From: Xenoacremonium recifei
Taxonomy: Eukaryota > Ascomycota > Sordariomycetes > Hypocreales > Nectriaceae
Direction of reading: 5' to 3'
Assembly (NCBI GenBank): GCA_012184525.1
Contig: WOFQ01000018.1
Coordinates: 1-64,000, forward strand
DNA length: 64,000 nt
The notes under the pieces were generated by a model, which saw only the letters and a program-made list of their open reading frames with translations, made no database searches and was not told the origin of the DNA. Of this stretch, positions 31,909 through 42,103 are shown piece by piece (position 1 is the first letter of the stretch; each line of letters starts with the position of its first letter). The translations under genes were made by a program, and so were the position numbers.

Positions 31909-33035
31909 ATGGCCACGCAACAACTCCTCCTCTCCCCCGCCGAACTCGCCTACCTCCACAGCTCGCTCACCCTCACGCCGCCCATCCGTCCCGACGGCCG
32001 CACGCCCGCACAGTTTCGCCCGTTGACAGCCGAGACGGGCATCCTACCAGGCACAAACGGCAGCGCGCGCGTGCATCTTGCTGATGGCACCGAAGCGATT
32101 GTTGGAGTCAAGGCTGAGCTGGAGCACACAGTAGATCCTCGCAGCGCAGAGGAACAGCAATTGCAACGGAATGGGGATGACGAGGAGACGGCCCGGTTAA
32201 GAGGTGACTGGTTGGAGATCAGTGTGGAGATTCCTGGACAGCGCGACGATGAGGCTTCGACGGTTTACTTGGCAGAGATGCTGAGGGAGGCGCTGGTGGC
32301 GGATGGGGAGGTTGTGAAGAAGCTGTACATCAACCGGCGCTTTCACTGGCGGTTATATCTGGACGTATGTGCACCCAAACATGATTTCTTGGAGAGACGG
32401 TGGTTTAGTGACGATAACTGATACAGATTCTACTCATCTCCCCGCCGCTATCATATCCACTACCCCTTCTTTCTCTGACTACACACCTGGCCCTGCTTGC
32501 GACAAGGCTGCCCAAGCTAAAATCCGAAGGCGACGAGGATCCCATGTTCGACGATGACTGGGAAGCATCGACATACCTATACCCTCGCGAGGACACTACC
32601 TCACAATCAAGACCCCCCATTACACTTCTTGTGGTCGCCATCGGTGACAACATTATTTTCGACCCGGCCAAGGAGGAGCTTGCTGTAGCAGAGTCCGCGC
32701 TGGCCGTGTCCGTGGCTGAGGTCAGGAAGGGCGCCAAGGGAGACATGCAGGTCGACTCCGGGCGGGATCTACGACTACTATCCGTGCGGATGATTGACCC
32801 GCCGTCACGATTGACGCCGCCGGGGGTGCCCAACTCTGCAAATGTTGCGACGAGCGGTGCAGTGAAGCAGGTGCCGCAAGAAACTGCGGCAGATGGAAGC
32901 GTTGAAGGTGTATGGAAAGCACCATTGGGAGGCACCAAGTATGCAGTCGTGGATGCTATTATAGAGGCAGTGTTGGAAAAGGGAGGCATTGCGGACGAGG
33001 TTCTGGACGGGTTGGATGGTGTTGAATTGTCATAG
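31909..33035 (+). CDS. RRP42: Exosome subunit Rrp42 (RNase PH-like, EXOSC7)
   Basis: Catalytically inactive RNase PH-fold subunit of the hexameric ring of the RNA exosome, acting in nuclear and cytoplasmic 3'-5' RNA decay and rRNA processing. Exons 31909-32364 and 32427-33035 give 354 aa. Features: LSPAELAYLHSSL, then RPDGRTPAQFRPLTAETGILPGTNGSARV, the standard RNase PH opening. DGTEAIVGVKAELE is the first core strand pair, and YINRRFHWRLYLDILLISPPLSYP crosses the splice junction. DDDWEAS, PPITLLVVAIGDNIIFDPAKEEL and KGGIADEVLDGLDGVE come later. Family length is about 265-300; the excess lies in inserts rich in D/E (QRNGDDEE) and a P/S-rich loop. The ATG at 31909 precedes the conserved LSPAE start. 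It converges with the gene at 33155. Confidence 0.88.
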
Positions 33036-33154
33036 ACTTCATGGGTTCTGTTATGGTGGAAGATACAAGATATTGTACAGGAGATTTAGTACAGGCGGTT
33101 GCAGATACCCAGCCGATGCAGACCGCAACGAACAGGCCACGCCGAAAAGCACAC

Positions 33155-33961
33155 TCAAAAGATACCAAAGCGCTTCTTCTTCGGCTCCTCCTTAACCACC
33201 ACATCCTCCACCTGAGGCGGCATCTCCTTGCCCAGCGCAGCAGCCTCAAGCTCCTCCTCCGACTTGTTCTCATCCTTGCCAAAGACCATCTGCACGGGGT
33301 CCTTGGCCTCGATCCCATGCATCTTCATGAAGTAGCGGCGCTTGGCGACGTCGTCGAGGTGGCGGTTGCGGTGCTCGACAGCCTTGAGCGCCTTGTCCTT
33401 CTCGTGGCTGAGGATCACCTCCTTCCAGGCCAGGACGAAGTACACGGGCTTGTGCCAGAGGTCGGAGATGGGCGGGACGAGGTCTTTGTAGGGCGAGTTG
33501 TAGGCGTAGTTCATGAAGAAGGTGAAGATGCCGAGCATGACGAGGGTGCCCTAGTTTTGTCAGTTTGGTTTCCTTCACAGGCCCAGTGTAAGTCGACATA
33601 CCATGGTGATAAAGGTGTGCAGCAGGCGGCTCGTCCAGAACCAGTGCGCCCAGCTTCCCTCGGGGGCCATCACACCAGGATAATGCTTCTCATTCTGCAC
33701 CGCCTTCTCCGCGGCCGTCAGCTCCGGGCCATAGTGCTTCGGCAGGGCATTCTTCCTGAGTCGCGAGCCGTGCGATGGCGGATTGAACTTGAGCGGCTTC
33801 TCGAGGACGATGGGCTTGTTGGGGGTCTTGCTGTTGCTGCTGCTGCTGGCGAAGCGGACGAGCACGATGCTCTGCGACAGCGGGATGCGCACGCCGCGCC
33901 AGAGCGGGCCTTGCAGCGGCAGCAGGAAGCGCGGGATGACGGTCCTGGACGTCGCGGCCAT
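33155..33961 (-). CDS. Putative mitochondrial inner-membrane protein
   Basis: Exons (minus) 33961-33602 and 33550-33155 give 251 aa (GTATGT donor, AAACTGACAAAACTAG branch and acceptor). The N-terminus (MAATSRTVIPRFLLPLQGPLWRG) is basic and hydroxylated with an RFASSSS segment near 36, a typical matrix-targeting signal with a cleavage site. GVMAPEGSWAHWFWTSRLLHTF leads into one membrane helix (TMGTLVMLGIFTFFMNYAY, about 119-137). A lysine-rich soluble C-terminal half follows, with AWKEVILSHEKDKALKAVEHRNRH and an acidic-basic tail. I do not recognise the family by name. It is divergent from cytochrome c across a 562-bp region with a CCAAT box, which supports a respiratory role. It converges with RRP42 (119 bp). 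Confidence 0.85.
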
Positions 33962-34523
33962 GGCGGGCGGATGCCGATGGTGATTCTACGACGGGACGCA
34001 AAGTCACGCGGGACGCTGGAGTTTTTCGTCGGCGGCCGAAGCTTCCCTTGCTTGTTTGCTTGCCTGCTTCCTTCCTTTGTTCTTCTGATCGCCGTCCAGC
34101 CGGCGTCTCCACGGGCAGTGGAGCTCGCCGAAGACTCGGCAGGGTTGCATTTTTTTTTCATGATGCGCGGAACATCATTCCTCCGCCGCCCCACGCGCCC
34201 ACCCCAAGCCGAGTTCTCCCGGACGAACGCAGCAACGGATGGATGGCCGCTCACGCGTCTGCGTAATTCTGGGCATCTGATTGGCTGGCGGGTGAGCCAC
34301 CTGTGGCTGCGGTCGCCGTCTAGCGGTGGCCAGGGTTTTTGCGAGGCTCGTGTCATGCTGTCATAAAGTTTTCGGCGGCCGCTGCCCTGCTTTTCCTCCC
34401 CCTTCCTCTTCTTCCTCTTCAACCTCTCGCGTTCGACCTTTTTGTCTCTCCATACACACACCGCAGGACTTCTGCCTACTCCTACCTTTCCCTCCTCCTC
34501 AATCAACAAACCGACTATTCACA
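33962..34523. promoter_or_regulatory. Divergent promoter with CCAAT box, mitochondrial protein / cytochrome c
   Basis: The reverse complement of 34276-34287 reads CAGCCAATCAG, a full NF-Y/HAP consensus. HAP complexes drive respiratory genes in fungi. The cytochrome c side ends in a long C/T-rich leader (TTCCTCTTCTTCCTCTTC, about 34395-34420). Confidence 0.55.
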
Positions 34524-35504
34524 ATGGCTGGTGGTAAGTTTACTCGCTCCTTTCCCGGTTTGCGCCTACGCGAGCGCAGAAAAAAAAAAAGCGCCGAGGC
34601 TGTTTGCGAGGACATCTGATCATGTTCATGATGGCACGCACGTCAATTGGGGCTGCGATGGACGGTGCTGGATCTTGACAATGGTATAATGGCGCTGGCG
34701 GGCTTCTCGGTAATAGGGGATGGGCGCTGTTCTCGTCGCTGGAGTTGCCGGCGCGTCCCTGGATCTTGGAAGAGCCTGCGCCATTTTCCCTGGGCACACG
34801 ACCGGCGATATGGTTGTCTACCAGGACAATCGAGGCTCAATTACACGAGCAAAGCCTATTCAATGGCTCTGGATTGCCTCGCAACAGTCTCCTCGCCATC
34901 CCGTCATCCCTCCGTTGGTCCCTGGCGGCGACGCATGTTCAGCGATCAGCATGTCCCTAGCAACAGCAATCGCAGCAGCCGGCAAGGCACAACACCACAA
35001 CGACCAGCCCTGCTAACATCCTCTCCCTCTAGGCGACGTCAAGAAGGGTGCCAACCTGTTCAAGACCCGGTGCGCTCAGTGCCACACCGTCGACAAGGAC
35101 GGCGGCAACAAGATCGGTCCCGCTCTGCACGGCCTCTTCGGCCGACAGTCTGGCCAGGTCGAGGGCTACGCCTACACCGACGCCAACAAGCAGAAGGGTG
35201 TCGTCTGGGAGGAGAAGTCGCTGTTCGACTACCTCGAGAACCCCAAGAAGTACATCCCCGGCACCAAGATGGCCTTCGGTGGCCTGAAGAAGGCCAAGGA
35301 CCGTGATGACCTGATTGCGTAAGTTGCTCCCTGCCGTAGCTGCTGCGGCGCTCTGTCAGCTTCTCACTCAGCGCGCCTGGCGTCAATTGCGACGCTGAGC
35401 TGCTGTGAGGAGCTGTGCTGAGCCGAATTGCACTCGGCGCCCTATCACCTGAACCCACTCAATGCTGACCACCTCATAGCTTCCTCAAGAAGGAGACCGC
35501 GTAA
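34524..35504 (+). CDS. CYC1: Cytochrome c
   Basis: Soluble heme protein of the mitochondrial intermembrane space that carries electrons from complex III to complex IV. Exons 34524-34533, 35033-35318 and 35480-35504 give 106 aa. The first coding exon is just 10 nt (Met-Ala-Gly plus one base). GDVKKGANLFKTRCAQCHTV contains the heme-binding CAQCH (Cys17, Cys20, His21), and the sixth ligand Met83 lies in IPGTKMAFGG. GPALHGLFGRQSGQVEGYAY and YLENPKKY are invariant family segments. The last exon gives FLKKETA. Codons are strongly G/C-ending. Intron 1 is 499 nt, long for this genome, with GCTAACA before the CTCTAG acceptor. It shares the CCAAT-bearing promoter with the gene at 33961. Confidence 0.98.
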
Positions 35505-36511
35505 GCGACGACCATCGCCATGTAATGATACGACTTTTTGATAGACGGGAGGCTTCCCAAGCGGCGGCGGGGCGGCTTTGTACTATAGACCACCACATTT
35601 TACCTCTTTCTCGATCACCTCTACCTCTACCTCAGACCTTCTACTATTACAGCAGCACCTTAGAATACTTTTTTCCCCTTGTCCAGTCGACGCGAGGCGC
35701 ATTGGTTGCTTTTCGACGGCGACGACGAACCAAAGAAAAGATCACAAAACAAGGCTTGCTTGTATTTTTTCCGACCCCGTCTCACGCGTTTTTATCTCTC
35801 TACTCTGCATCGCATCGCGTCATTCTACTCATTCCATGTCTTGAATCTTCCACAGCTACACTTAGCCAGCTGGCGTTGCGACGGATACCGAAAGGATAGA
35901 AGGACAGAAAAGAAATGGGAATTCAGGATAGACGTAATTGACAAAGAATAATTACAGCATTACAAAGTCACCCTATAGGTGCACCTAATTGTTGATGGCT
36001 CATTTGGTGATATCAGCAGGTTATCACTATTGCTCAATTGAGCTATCATGACATGACGGCTAAATGCGACGAGAGGTTTTGCGAGTGGTCACCTTTTTTT
36101 TTCGCCTGCCTGCCGAGTTATTTCCGCTTCTCCGGACGGCTCACGCTTAGTCAGGCTTGCTCCGAAGGACGACCCCTGGCTGTAAGAGATGCACTGTTAC
36201 GAGAGAGTGGCGAGAGTGGAAAGATTTCAAATTGAGGGGAGTAGTTTTTGGGAGTTATGCTATCCTTGCATGGGGGGAGAGGGAGGTTTGAAGGTGCTCA
36301 CCTTGTTTGTCAACTACAAGGACAACGGACTTAGAGACGGTTGCAACATCAAACACCAAAATATGAACCTATAACGTATTTATTGTATTAAAATCTAGGT
36401 CTAGTTTTGTAAATCGTATAGTCTGAATTGCACCTTTGTGCAAGCCAGGGTTCATAACTGCCACTCGCGTTGGAGTAACATCATCCGCAACCCCTATACG
36501 ACCAAACGTCA
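35505..36511. other. Convergent intergenic region, no gene
   Basis: 3' regions of cytochrome c and RIX7. Short open frames occur but none has protein-like composition. AT-richer from about 35930 to 36440. Confidence 0.55.
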
Positions 36512-38767
36512 TCAAGCAGCCTTACGAAGCTTCACATCCAACTTCCGATACACCTCTGGATGCAACACACTCCGCACCATACTCCCCAGCGCAGCCTCCC
36601 AATCCGCCGCATCAACCTCGGTATGCTTCTTCTCGCCCTTTCGCCACCTCTTCAGCGAGCTCTCGGCGGCCTTGACAAACAACCCGCCCAGATCCGCACC
36701 GCTAAAGTCCGTACACCGCGCGTCGAGAGCGACGGGCTCCAGGAGTTCGCGTTCTGCGGGAGTGCTGTCCGGGCGGCGCGTGCGGTAGATGGCGCGCAGG
36801 ATTTCGACGCGCTCGGGGGCCGTGGGCAGGTCGAGGAACAGGCGCACGTCCAGACGGCCGGGACGCATGATGGCTTCGTCGATCATGTCAGGACGGTTGG
36901 TTGTGCCGATGATGTACACGCCTGCGCGGTCGCGCACGCCGTCGAGTTCCGCAAGCAGGGCGTTGACGACTCGCGTGCCGACATCTGAGGACGAGGCGTC
37001 GCGGCTGGGGACCATCGAGTCCATCTCGTCGAAGAACAGGATACAAGGCGCGCTCGACCGCGCTCGCGCGAACAGTTCACGCACACCACGCTCAGATTCA
37101 CCAACATACTTATTCAACAACTCCGGCCCGTTGATCAGGATAAAGCTCGCCTGCGCCTCATTCGCCACCGCCTGCGCGACGAGCGTCTTGCCGCAGCCAG
37201 GCGGACCCCAGAGCAAACACCCAGCGGGCCGATCAAGACCCATTCTGCGGTACAGGTCAGGGTCCTTGATGGGTCCGATGATGGAAAGGTCGAGCTGTTC
37301 GCGGACGGACTTGAGCGCGCCGACTTGGGCCCAGGTGACGCTGGGGATGACGGTGAAGCCTTCTTTGCGGAGGGAGGGGGTGAAGTCCTTGATAGCGAGT
37401 TTGAAGTCTTGGAGGGTGACGGGGGGGCGGGGAGGGGGAGGGAAGGTGGTTTCGTTGCTGAGAGAGAGGTCGTCGGGGGGGTTGTCCTGGTCCTTGAGGC
37501 GCCATTGGTCTTTGCCGTGCAGGATGCGTTCGGCGGCTATATCTTGCGCGACGCCCATGACGCTGACGAGGTCGGCGCCGACGAAGCCGTGCGTGATATT
37601 GGAGAGCTCTCCAAAGTCGACATCTTCGGCCAGTGCAGTGCCTCTGGTAACCAGTTGGAGCATCTCCTTGCGTGCCTCAGAGTCCGGGATCCTCATCTGG
37701 ATCGTCCGCTCAAAGAAGCCTGTCTTAAGTATGGCCGGGTCGACGTCGGTGATTCTCGATGTTGTCGCCATTGCGAGGACGTGACGGTCTTTCGGTTGGT
37801 CCTTTTCAAGCCGTCGCATATGCCGCATGAATTGTATCACGTTCCTTCGATGTTGTTCGTTGTGACTTGATCCGCCGGGTTTGGTCATGTACCAGTCGAG
37901 CTGGTCGATGAAGACTATGCATGGGGCGAGTCTCATGGCTTCGTCGAAGGCATCATTGAGACTCCTCTCCATGCGCTCCGGGTCCTCCAGACACCCGTCT
38001 AGTGATATAAGGGGCACCTCGAGGTTGGCAGCCAATAGCCTGATCAACGACTTTTTTCCGATTCCTGGTGGACCAGACAACAGAATTCCCGGTTTACGCC
38101 TCCAATTGGTTTCCATGTAGAGTTCTGGCCACTTCAGAACGTAGCATACCTTGTTGAGCAGCTCATTGTAAATATCCTTAACTCCTGCAAGTTGAGGCAC
38201 ATCTGGACGGTGTTCAATCTTGAAGCGGCTTGCCTTTTGTGCTTTTCTGATGGGTGTTTTCTCTCGCTTGTCCACCGGTTGTGTATCGCCCTCCGAGTTG
38301 CTTTTGGTCTGCATCGACTTCGGAGTCATAGCTTCGTTCCCGCTCACCCTGCCATCGCGTTCGTCGCCATCCTCCTGGAGTCTTCTCCTTTTGGTCGCCC
38401 GACTCTCAGGATCGTCCTTAGCCGAGACGGCAGAGTTTGTCGACGCAGCGGGTGTGCTCCAATGTTTGGTCATCTGGCGGTTCAACAAGAACCGCTCGTC
38501 TTCGGGTTTGCTGGGCTCGATCTCGTCTATCGCCGCCTCCGAGTCGTCCGAGTCGCCGAGTTCCTCCTTTCTGAACTGCAGTACGCGGTCGATGGCGTCC
38601 TCGAGGGGCCGTTTCTTCTGGCGGCTGAGACTGGAGTTGGAGCGCTTGATGGCATCGTAGACGGCGCCTATGGACTTGAAGGGCTTGCCGTCGTTGGCGT
38701 CTTCAAGCTTCTTGAGAATCGTATAGACATCGCGATCGAGGCCAGCGCGGAGTTTGATCCCTGGCAT
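36512..38767 (-). CDS. RIX7: Rix7/NVL-type AAA-ATPase with degenerate first ATPase domain
   Basis: Rix7 removes factors from nucleolar pre-60S ribosomes. The gene is intronless, 751 aa. The N-terminal domain (about 8-70) has SIGAVYDAIKRSNSSLSRQ and KKRPLEDAIDRVLQFRKEEL, diagnostic of Rix7/NVL. A linker with basic KRRRL follows. D1 (about 225-420) keeps a P-loop (GPPGIGKKS, 232-240) but has IDQ instead of IDE in Walker B (287-289), no SGxSGE pore loop, TSR instead of TNRP at sensor 1 and TGFFER in place of the GRFD arginine-finger motif. D2 (about 470-700) is intact: GPPGCGKT (521-528), pore loop KYVGESE, FFDEMD, TTNRPD and RPGRLD. Canonical Rix7 has two intact domains, so this is a diverged orthologue or a paralogue. 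Length fits the family (about 740-840). Confidence 0.87.
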   Translation of the reverse strand: MPGIKLRAGLDRDVYTILKKLEDANDGKPFKSIGAVYDAIKRSNSSLSRQKKRPLEDAIDRVLQFRKEELGDSDDSEAAIDEIEPSKPEDERFLLNRQMTKHWSTPAASTNSAVSAKDDPESRATKRRRLQEDGDERDGRVSGNEAMTPKSMQTKSNSEGDTQPVDKREKTPIRKAQKASRFKIEHRPDVPQLAGVKDIYNELLNKVCYVLKWPELYMETNWRRKPGILLSGPPGIGKKSLIRLLAANLEVPLISLDGCLEDPERMERSLNDAFDEAMRLAPCIVFIDQLDWYMTKPGGSSHNEQHRRNVIQFMRHMRRLEKDQPKDRHVLAMATTSRITDVDPAILKTGFFERTIQMRIPDSEARKEMLQLVTRGTALAEDVDFGELSNITHGFVGADLVSVMGVAQDIAAERILHGKDQWRLKDQDNPPDDLSLSNETTFPPPPRPPVTLQDFKLAIKDFTPSLRKEGFTVIPSVTWAQVGALKSVREQLDLSIIGPIKDPDLYRRMGLDRPAGCLLWGPPGCGKTLVAQAVANEAQASFILINGPELLNKYVGESERGVRELFARARSSAPCILFFDEMDSMVPSRDASSSDVGTRVVNALLAELDGVRDRAGVYIIGTTNRPDMIDEAIMRPGRLDVRLFLDLPTAPERVEILRAIYRTRRPDSTPAERELLEPVALDARCTDFSGADLGGLFVKAAESSLKRWRKGEKKHTEVDAADWEAALGSMVRSVLHPEVYRKLDVKLRKAA

Positions 38768-39931
38768 CGCAGGGGGGGCAGAGGTAGAACTAGAACTAAA
38801 GATATAGCAGTATGGGATGAGGTTGTCGAGAAATTGTTGATCAAGAAGCTAAGTTTCTCCAGCCGGTGTCGATTAAGAAATACATAGTTGCCTGATTTGG
38901 CCTTAGGCCCACCTTCCACCCAATAGAAAGACAGGAGTGCTGGCAGTGGAGACCGGCATTTAAAATGGAAAGGTCATAAATTGCAACATCACTCTAAGAA
39001 GTATCTTTTCCTGAGAAAAATTCAGTCTTTTAAGTGTTAAAAATTAGAGAAAAAGGACTAAAGCCTAAAATTTGATACCGCCATCACGAGTAGCCCGTAC
39101 CATGGCAAACGTAAACCTCATCAACGGCCAATTTTTTTTTTTTTTTTGGCGGCTGCCCACTGGTTGCGAATGGCGGGGCAGCCTAGCAGGGCGGGATGGA
39201 GGCTTTAGAGGGTCCCATCCGCTGATGCGACTGCTGTAGAACGCCAACGGGAACCTCGGAGGCCCGCTGAAGAGAGATTGATGAACGAGTCGAGTCTCTG
39301 TTTCCTACTTCTAGCAGAATCACGGGTTCTCGGGAATTCCCAATCCCCGTCATTCACACATCTCCAAGCGGCTTCGTGGTGCAGGGCTCAGCCACATGAG
39401 CACCAGCCCCAAGACCACATGGCCCAGGTTCGCCCTTGATTCGCTCACATGGCGTTTGAGACGCAACGGTTCAAACAAAGGGGTTCTCAAACGTCTGAGA
39501 CGAGAAAGAAAAGAAAGACAAAATATTATGTACATACTGCGTAAAGCGCAAGCCGTTCATCATCCACTGGGGCTGTGCTCGCGCCTGTAAGATGAACGAA
39601 TCCCTGGCCAATAGGGCAGAGGCAGCCAGCCTGTCAGTCAAAGGACTTTGAGGCTGACTGGCTGACTACGGCGGGCGTGCACGTGACGCGTCAGCTGGGC
39701 CTGGCCTGGAGATCAGTTGCTGCTCCGTTGGCGTTGCGCTACGTTTGCTTTCCCTGACGTACTTGCAGCCTGCGCTCTCTCTCTTCTCCTCCAACTTCCC
39801 GCTCTCCTCCCATCGCCATCTCCCACCGCCCTCGCCGCATCACCCGCATCCGCGTCTCTATCCCCGACCAAAAGCGCTTCATCGGCTCTCGACTTCTTTC
39901 AGCGCCCGAGTTCGCCCCAGCGACCGCAGCC
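38768..39931. other. Intergenic, RIX7 promoter and YPT1 leader
   Basis: Divergent region. A T-run of about 20 lies near 39132-39149. From 39770 the sequence is C/T-rich (CTCTCTCTTCTCCTCCAAC) and is probably the YPT1 5' UTR. No gene is seen. Confidence 0.55.
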
Positions 39932-40969
39932 ATGAACCCCGAGTAGTACGCCGCTCCACCTCCTTTGCGATAACCTCCTGACAGGAATCCCGAACCCGCG
40001 AGCTGACCGTGCTTTTCACAGAGTCCTCCTGCCGCCGCCTCGCGTCTCAGAGCATCTTGTCTCCTTCGATTCTTTGCCTGAATGCCCCAGATCGGCGGCT
40101 TCGTTTCACTCTGCACGTTCTGACCGCTCTCTGCCAGATACGACTATCTCTTCAAGCTCCTCCTCATCGGTGATTCCGGTATAGGAAAGTCTTGCTTGCT
40201 GCTTCGATTTGCCGACGACACCTACACCGAGTCCTACATCTCAACCATTGGTGTCGACTTTGTGCGTATTATCCGGGCGCTCTTTGGCCGTCTTTGTCCC
40301 TGCCAGGCCTGTTGCTGATGTCTCCGTAGAAAATCCGAACAGCAGACCTCGACGGAAAGCGAATCAAGCTGCAGATCGTGAGTGCAGTCTCCCATCTTCC
40401 ACGACTGCAGAACTAACAGCAGGGCTTCTAGTGGGATACTGCCGGCCAAGAACGCTTCCGAACCATCACCTCCTCCTACTACCGAGGCGCCCACGGCATC
40501 TGCGTCGTCTACGATGTCACCGACATGGAGTCCTTCAACAACGTCAAGCAATGGCTGCAGGAGATTGACCGATACGCCACTGAGGGTGTCAACAAGCTGC
40601 TCATCGGCAACAAGAGCGATATGACCGACAAGAAGGTCGTTGAGTACACCGTCGCGAAGGTGAGTTGAGACACTGTCCTGGTCATCCCCGGGCTCGCTGC
40701 CTCGGATCACATGCATCTTGCAGGCATCCGCGGGATCGTCTCTAGACCCCATTACTTACCATCTTCCCCAGGAATTCGCCGACAGCTTGGGCATCCCCTT
40801 CCTCGAGACCTCGGCAAAGAACTCCAGCAACGTCGAGCAGGCCTTCCTCACCATGGCCCGCCAGATCAAGGAGCGCATGGGCACCAACACCACGACCAAC
40901 ACCAAGCCCAATGTGCAAGTCGGCGCCGGCCAGGGCATCGGCCCCGCGAACAACAACAGCTGCTGCTAA
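39932..40969 (+). CDS. YPT1: Rab GTPase Ypt1 (Rab1)
   Basis: Rab1-type GTPase that controls ER-to-Golgi transport and autophagosome formation. Five coding exons: 39932-39942, 40138-40261, 40330-40377, 40432-40659 and 40772-40969, 202 aa. The first coding exon is 11 nt (MNP plus two bases). Its donor reads GTAGTA, which differs from the usual GTRAGT and leaves an immediate TAG if unspliced. G1 GDSGIGKS (15-22), switch I TYTESYISTIGVDF, G3 WDTAGQERF, GTP-base motif GNKSD (near 121) and G5 ETSAK are all present. The C-terminus NNNSCC carries the double geranylgeranylation cysteines 201 and 202. IGVDFKIRT and YYRGAHGICVVYDVTD identify Rab1/Rab8-type, and the overall fit is Ypt1. Confidence 0.96.
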
Positions 40970-42103
40970 GCGATTTGCGTCAACGACGGGTTTGAGGCGG
41001 TTTCCCATTTCCAGGCGACGCAAGGATGACGGAGTATGGCCGGAAACGAGGCGACGCTGCTGCTGCTTGGGGGGAATACAGTAGTTTCTACTGCTACTAC
41101 TACGGTCGGACGGACAGGTTTCTATCAATGATGGGGTTTCCGCCTTCGCATCTTTTGCTCTTTTCTTCCTTCTGCGCATAGACCAAATCATGTTCAATTG
41201 GATCTCGCTCTGGAACCATCACCACCACCCACCAACCACGAACGCGACTAACCTTCCGTCCCCGCATCTCTTAGCTAAGAATCACCACGGGCATCGTCGT
41301 TCATCTTGTTTTCGCTGGGAAGAATGGCATCGGGGCTGGGCACGGAAATCATAAAGGACGGGAAGCCGGCTGGGAGGCAGAGACGAGGAACAACACAGGC
41401 TTGAAGCAATCAAGGACGTCTCATCCTTGACCTGTCATGCCTCTTGTCTGCGTTGAGTCTACTGGAATTTCTGCTCTCTCTTGACGTTTTTTCTTAGTGG
41501 CTGTTTTTTCTATTTTCCTCTTTTTTTTTTTATTTTCCTTTGGGGATCGCGCTCGTTATGTGTCTTGCGTCTGACATGTCTGGTATCTGAGGAGGGGGGT
41601 ATTCTTAATACAGGCGGAATATTCTCTTCTTCAAGAGTTGCATCGCTGATTTCCGTTGTGATGTGAAGAACTTGTGAATGCGCTGTCTCGGATAGGACGG
41701 TGTCGAGTGTTGAAATTGGCATTTGAGCTTGAGAAAGACTACTGTTGTGTGACAGCATCTCACCATGCATGCAGCACTGGTATCCATGATCAACATTGCG
41801 TTGATTTGGTTCGCAGTCCACAGCATTCTACATCTTAAAGGCGAACGGATCTCATCATGGAGGTTGCAAAACTCGAACAAGTGCATTAAAGCTCTAACAA
41901 GCCTAACCGTACATATCGAACAAATCCCGTCCTTACAAGCCATCCATCCAGACCCTTGGGGTATTGTGATCCAGCTCCCAGCTAAATTTCGTACAGAAAA
42001 AAAAAAGAAAAGGAAAAGAAAACAAGATTGCCAAGTCATGGCTGTATCATCAAATCATAAGACCAAAGCGCGGTCGACTGTAACGCATCCAAAGATGCTT
42101 CTC
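40970..42103. other. Convergent intergenic region, no gene
   Basis: 3' regions of YPT1 and the large gene ending at 42104. T-rich stretches at 41487-41540 and an A-run at 41997-42007. No coding frame is supported. Confidence 0.55.

Noticed and set aside
33041..34366. 441-codon ATG open frame on the plus strand
   Set aside because: It lies opposite the spliced 251-aa mitochondrial protein and its promoter, with Leu/Arg/Val-rich antisense composition and no domain.
36789..38887. Long plus-strand frames over RIX7
   Set aside because: Antisense to an intact 751-aa AAA-ATPase; no domain of their own.
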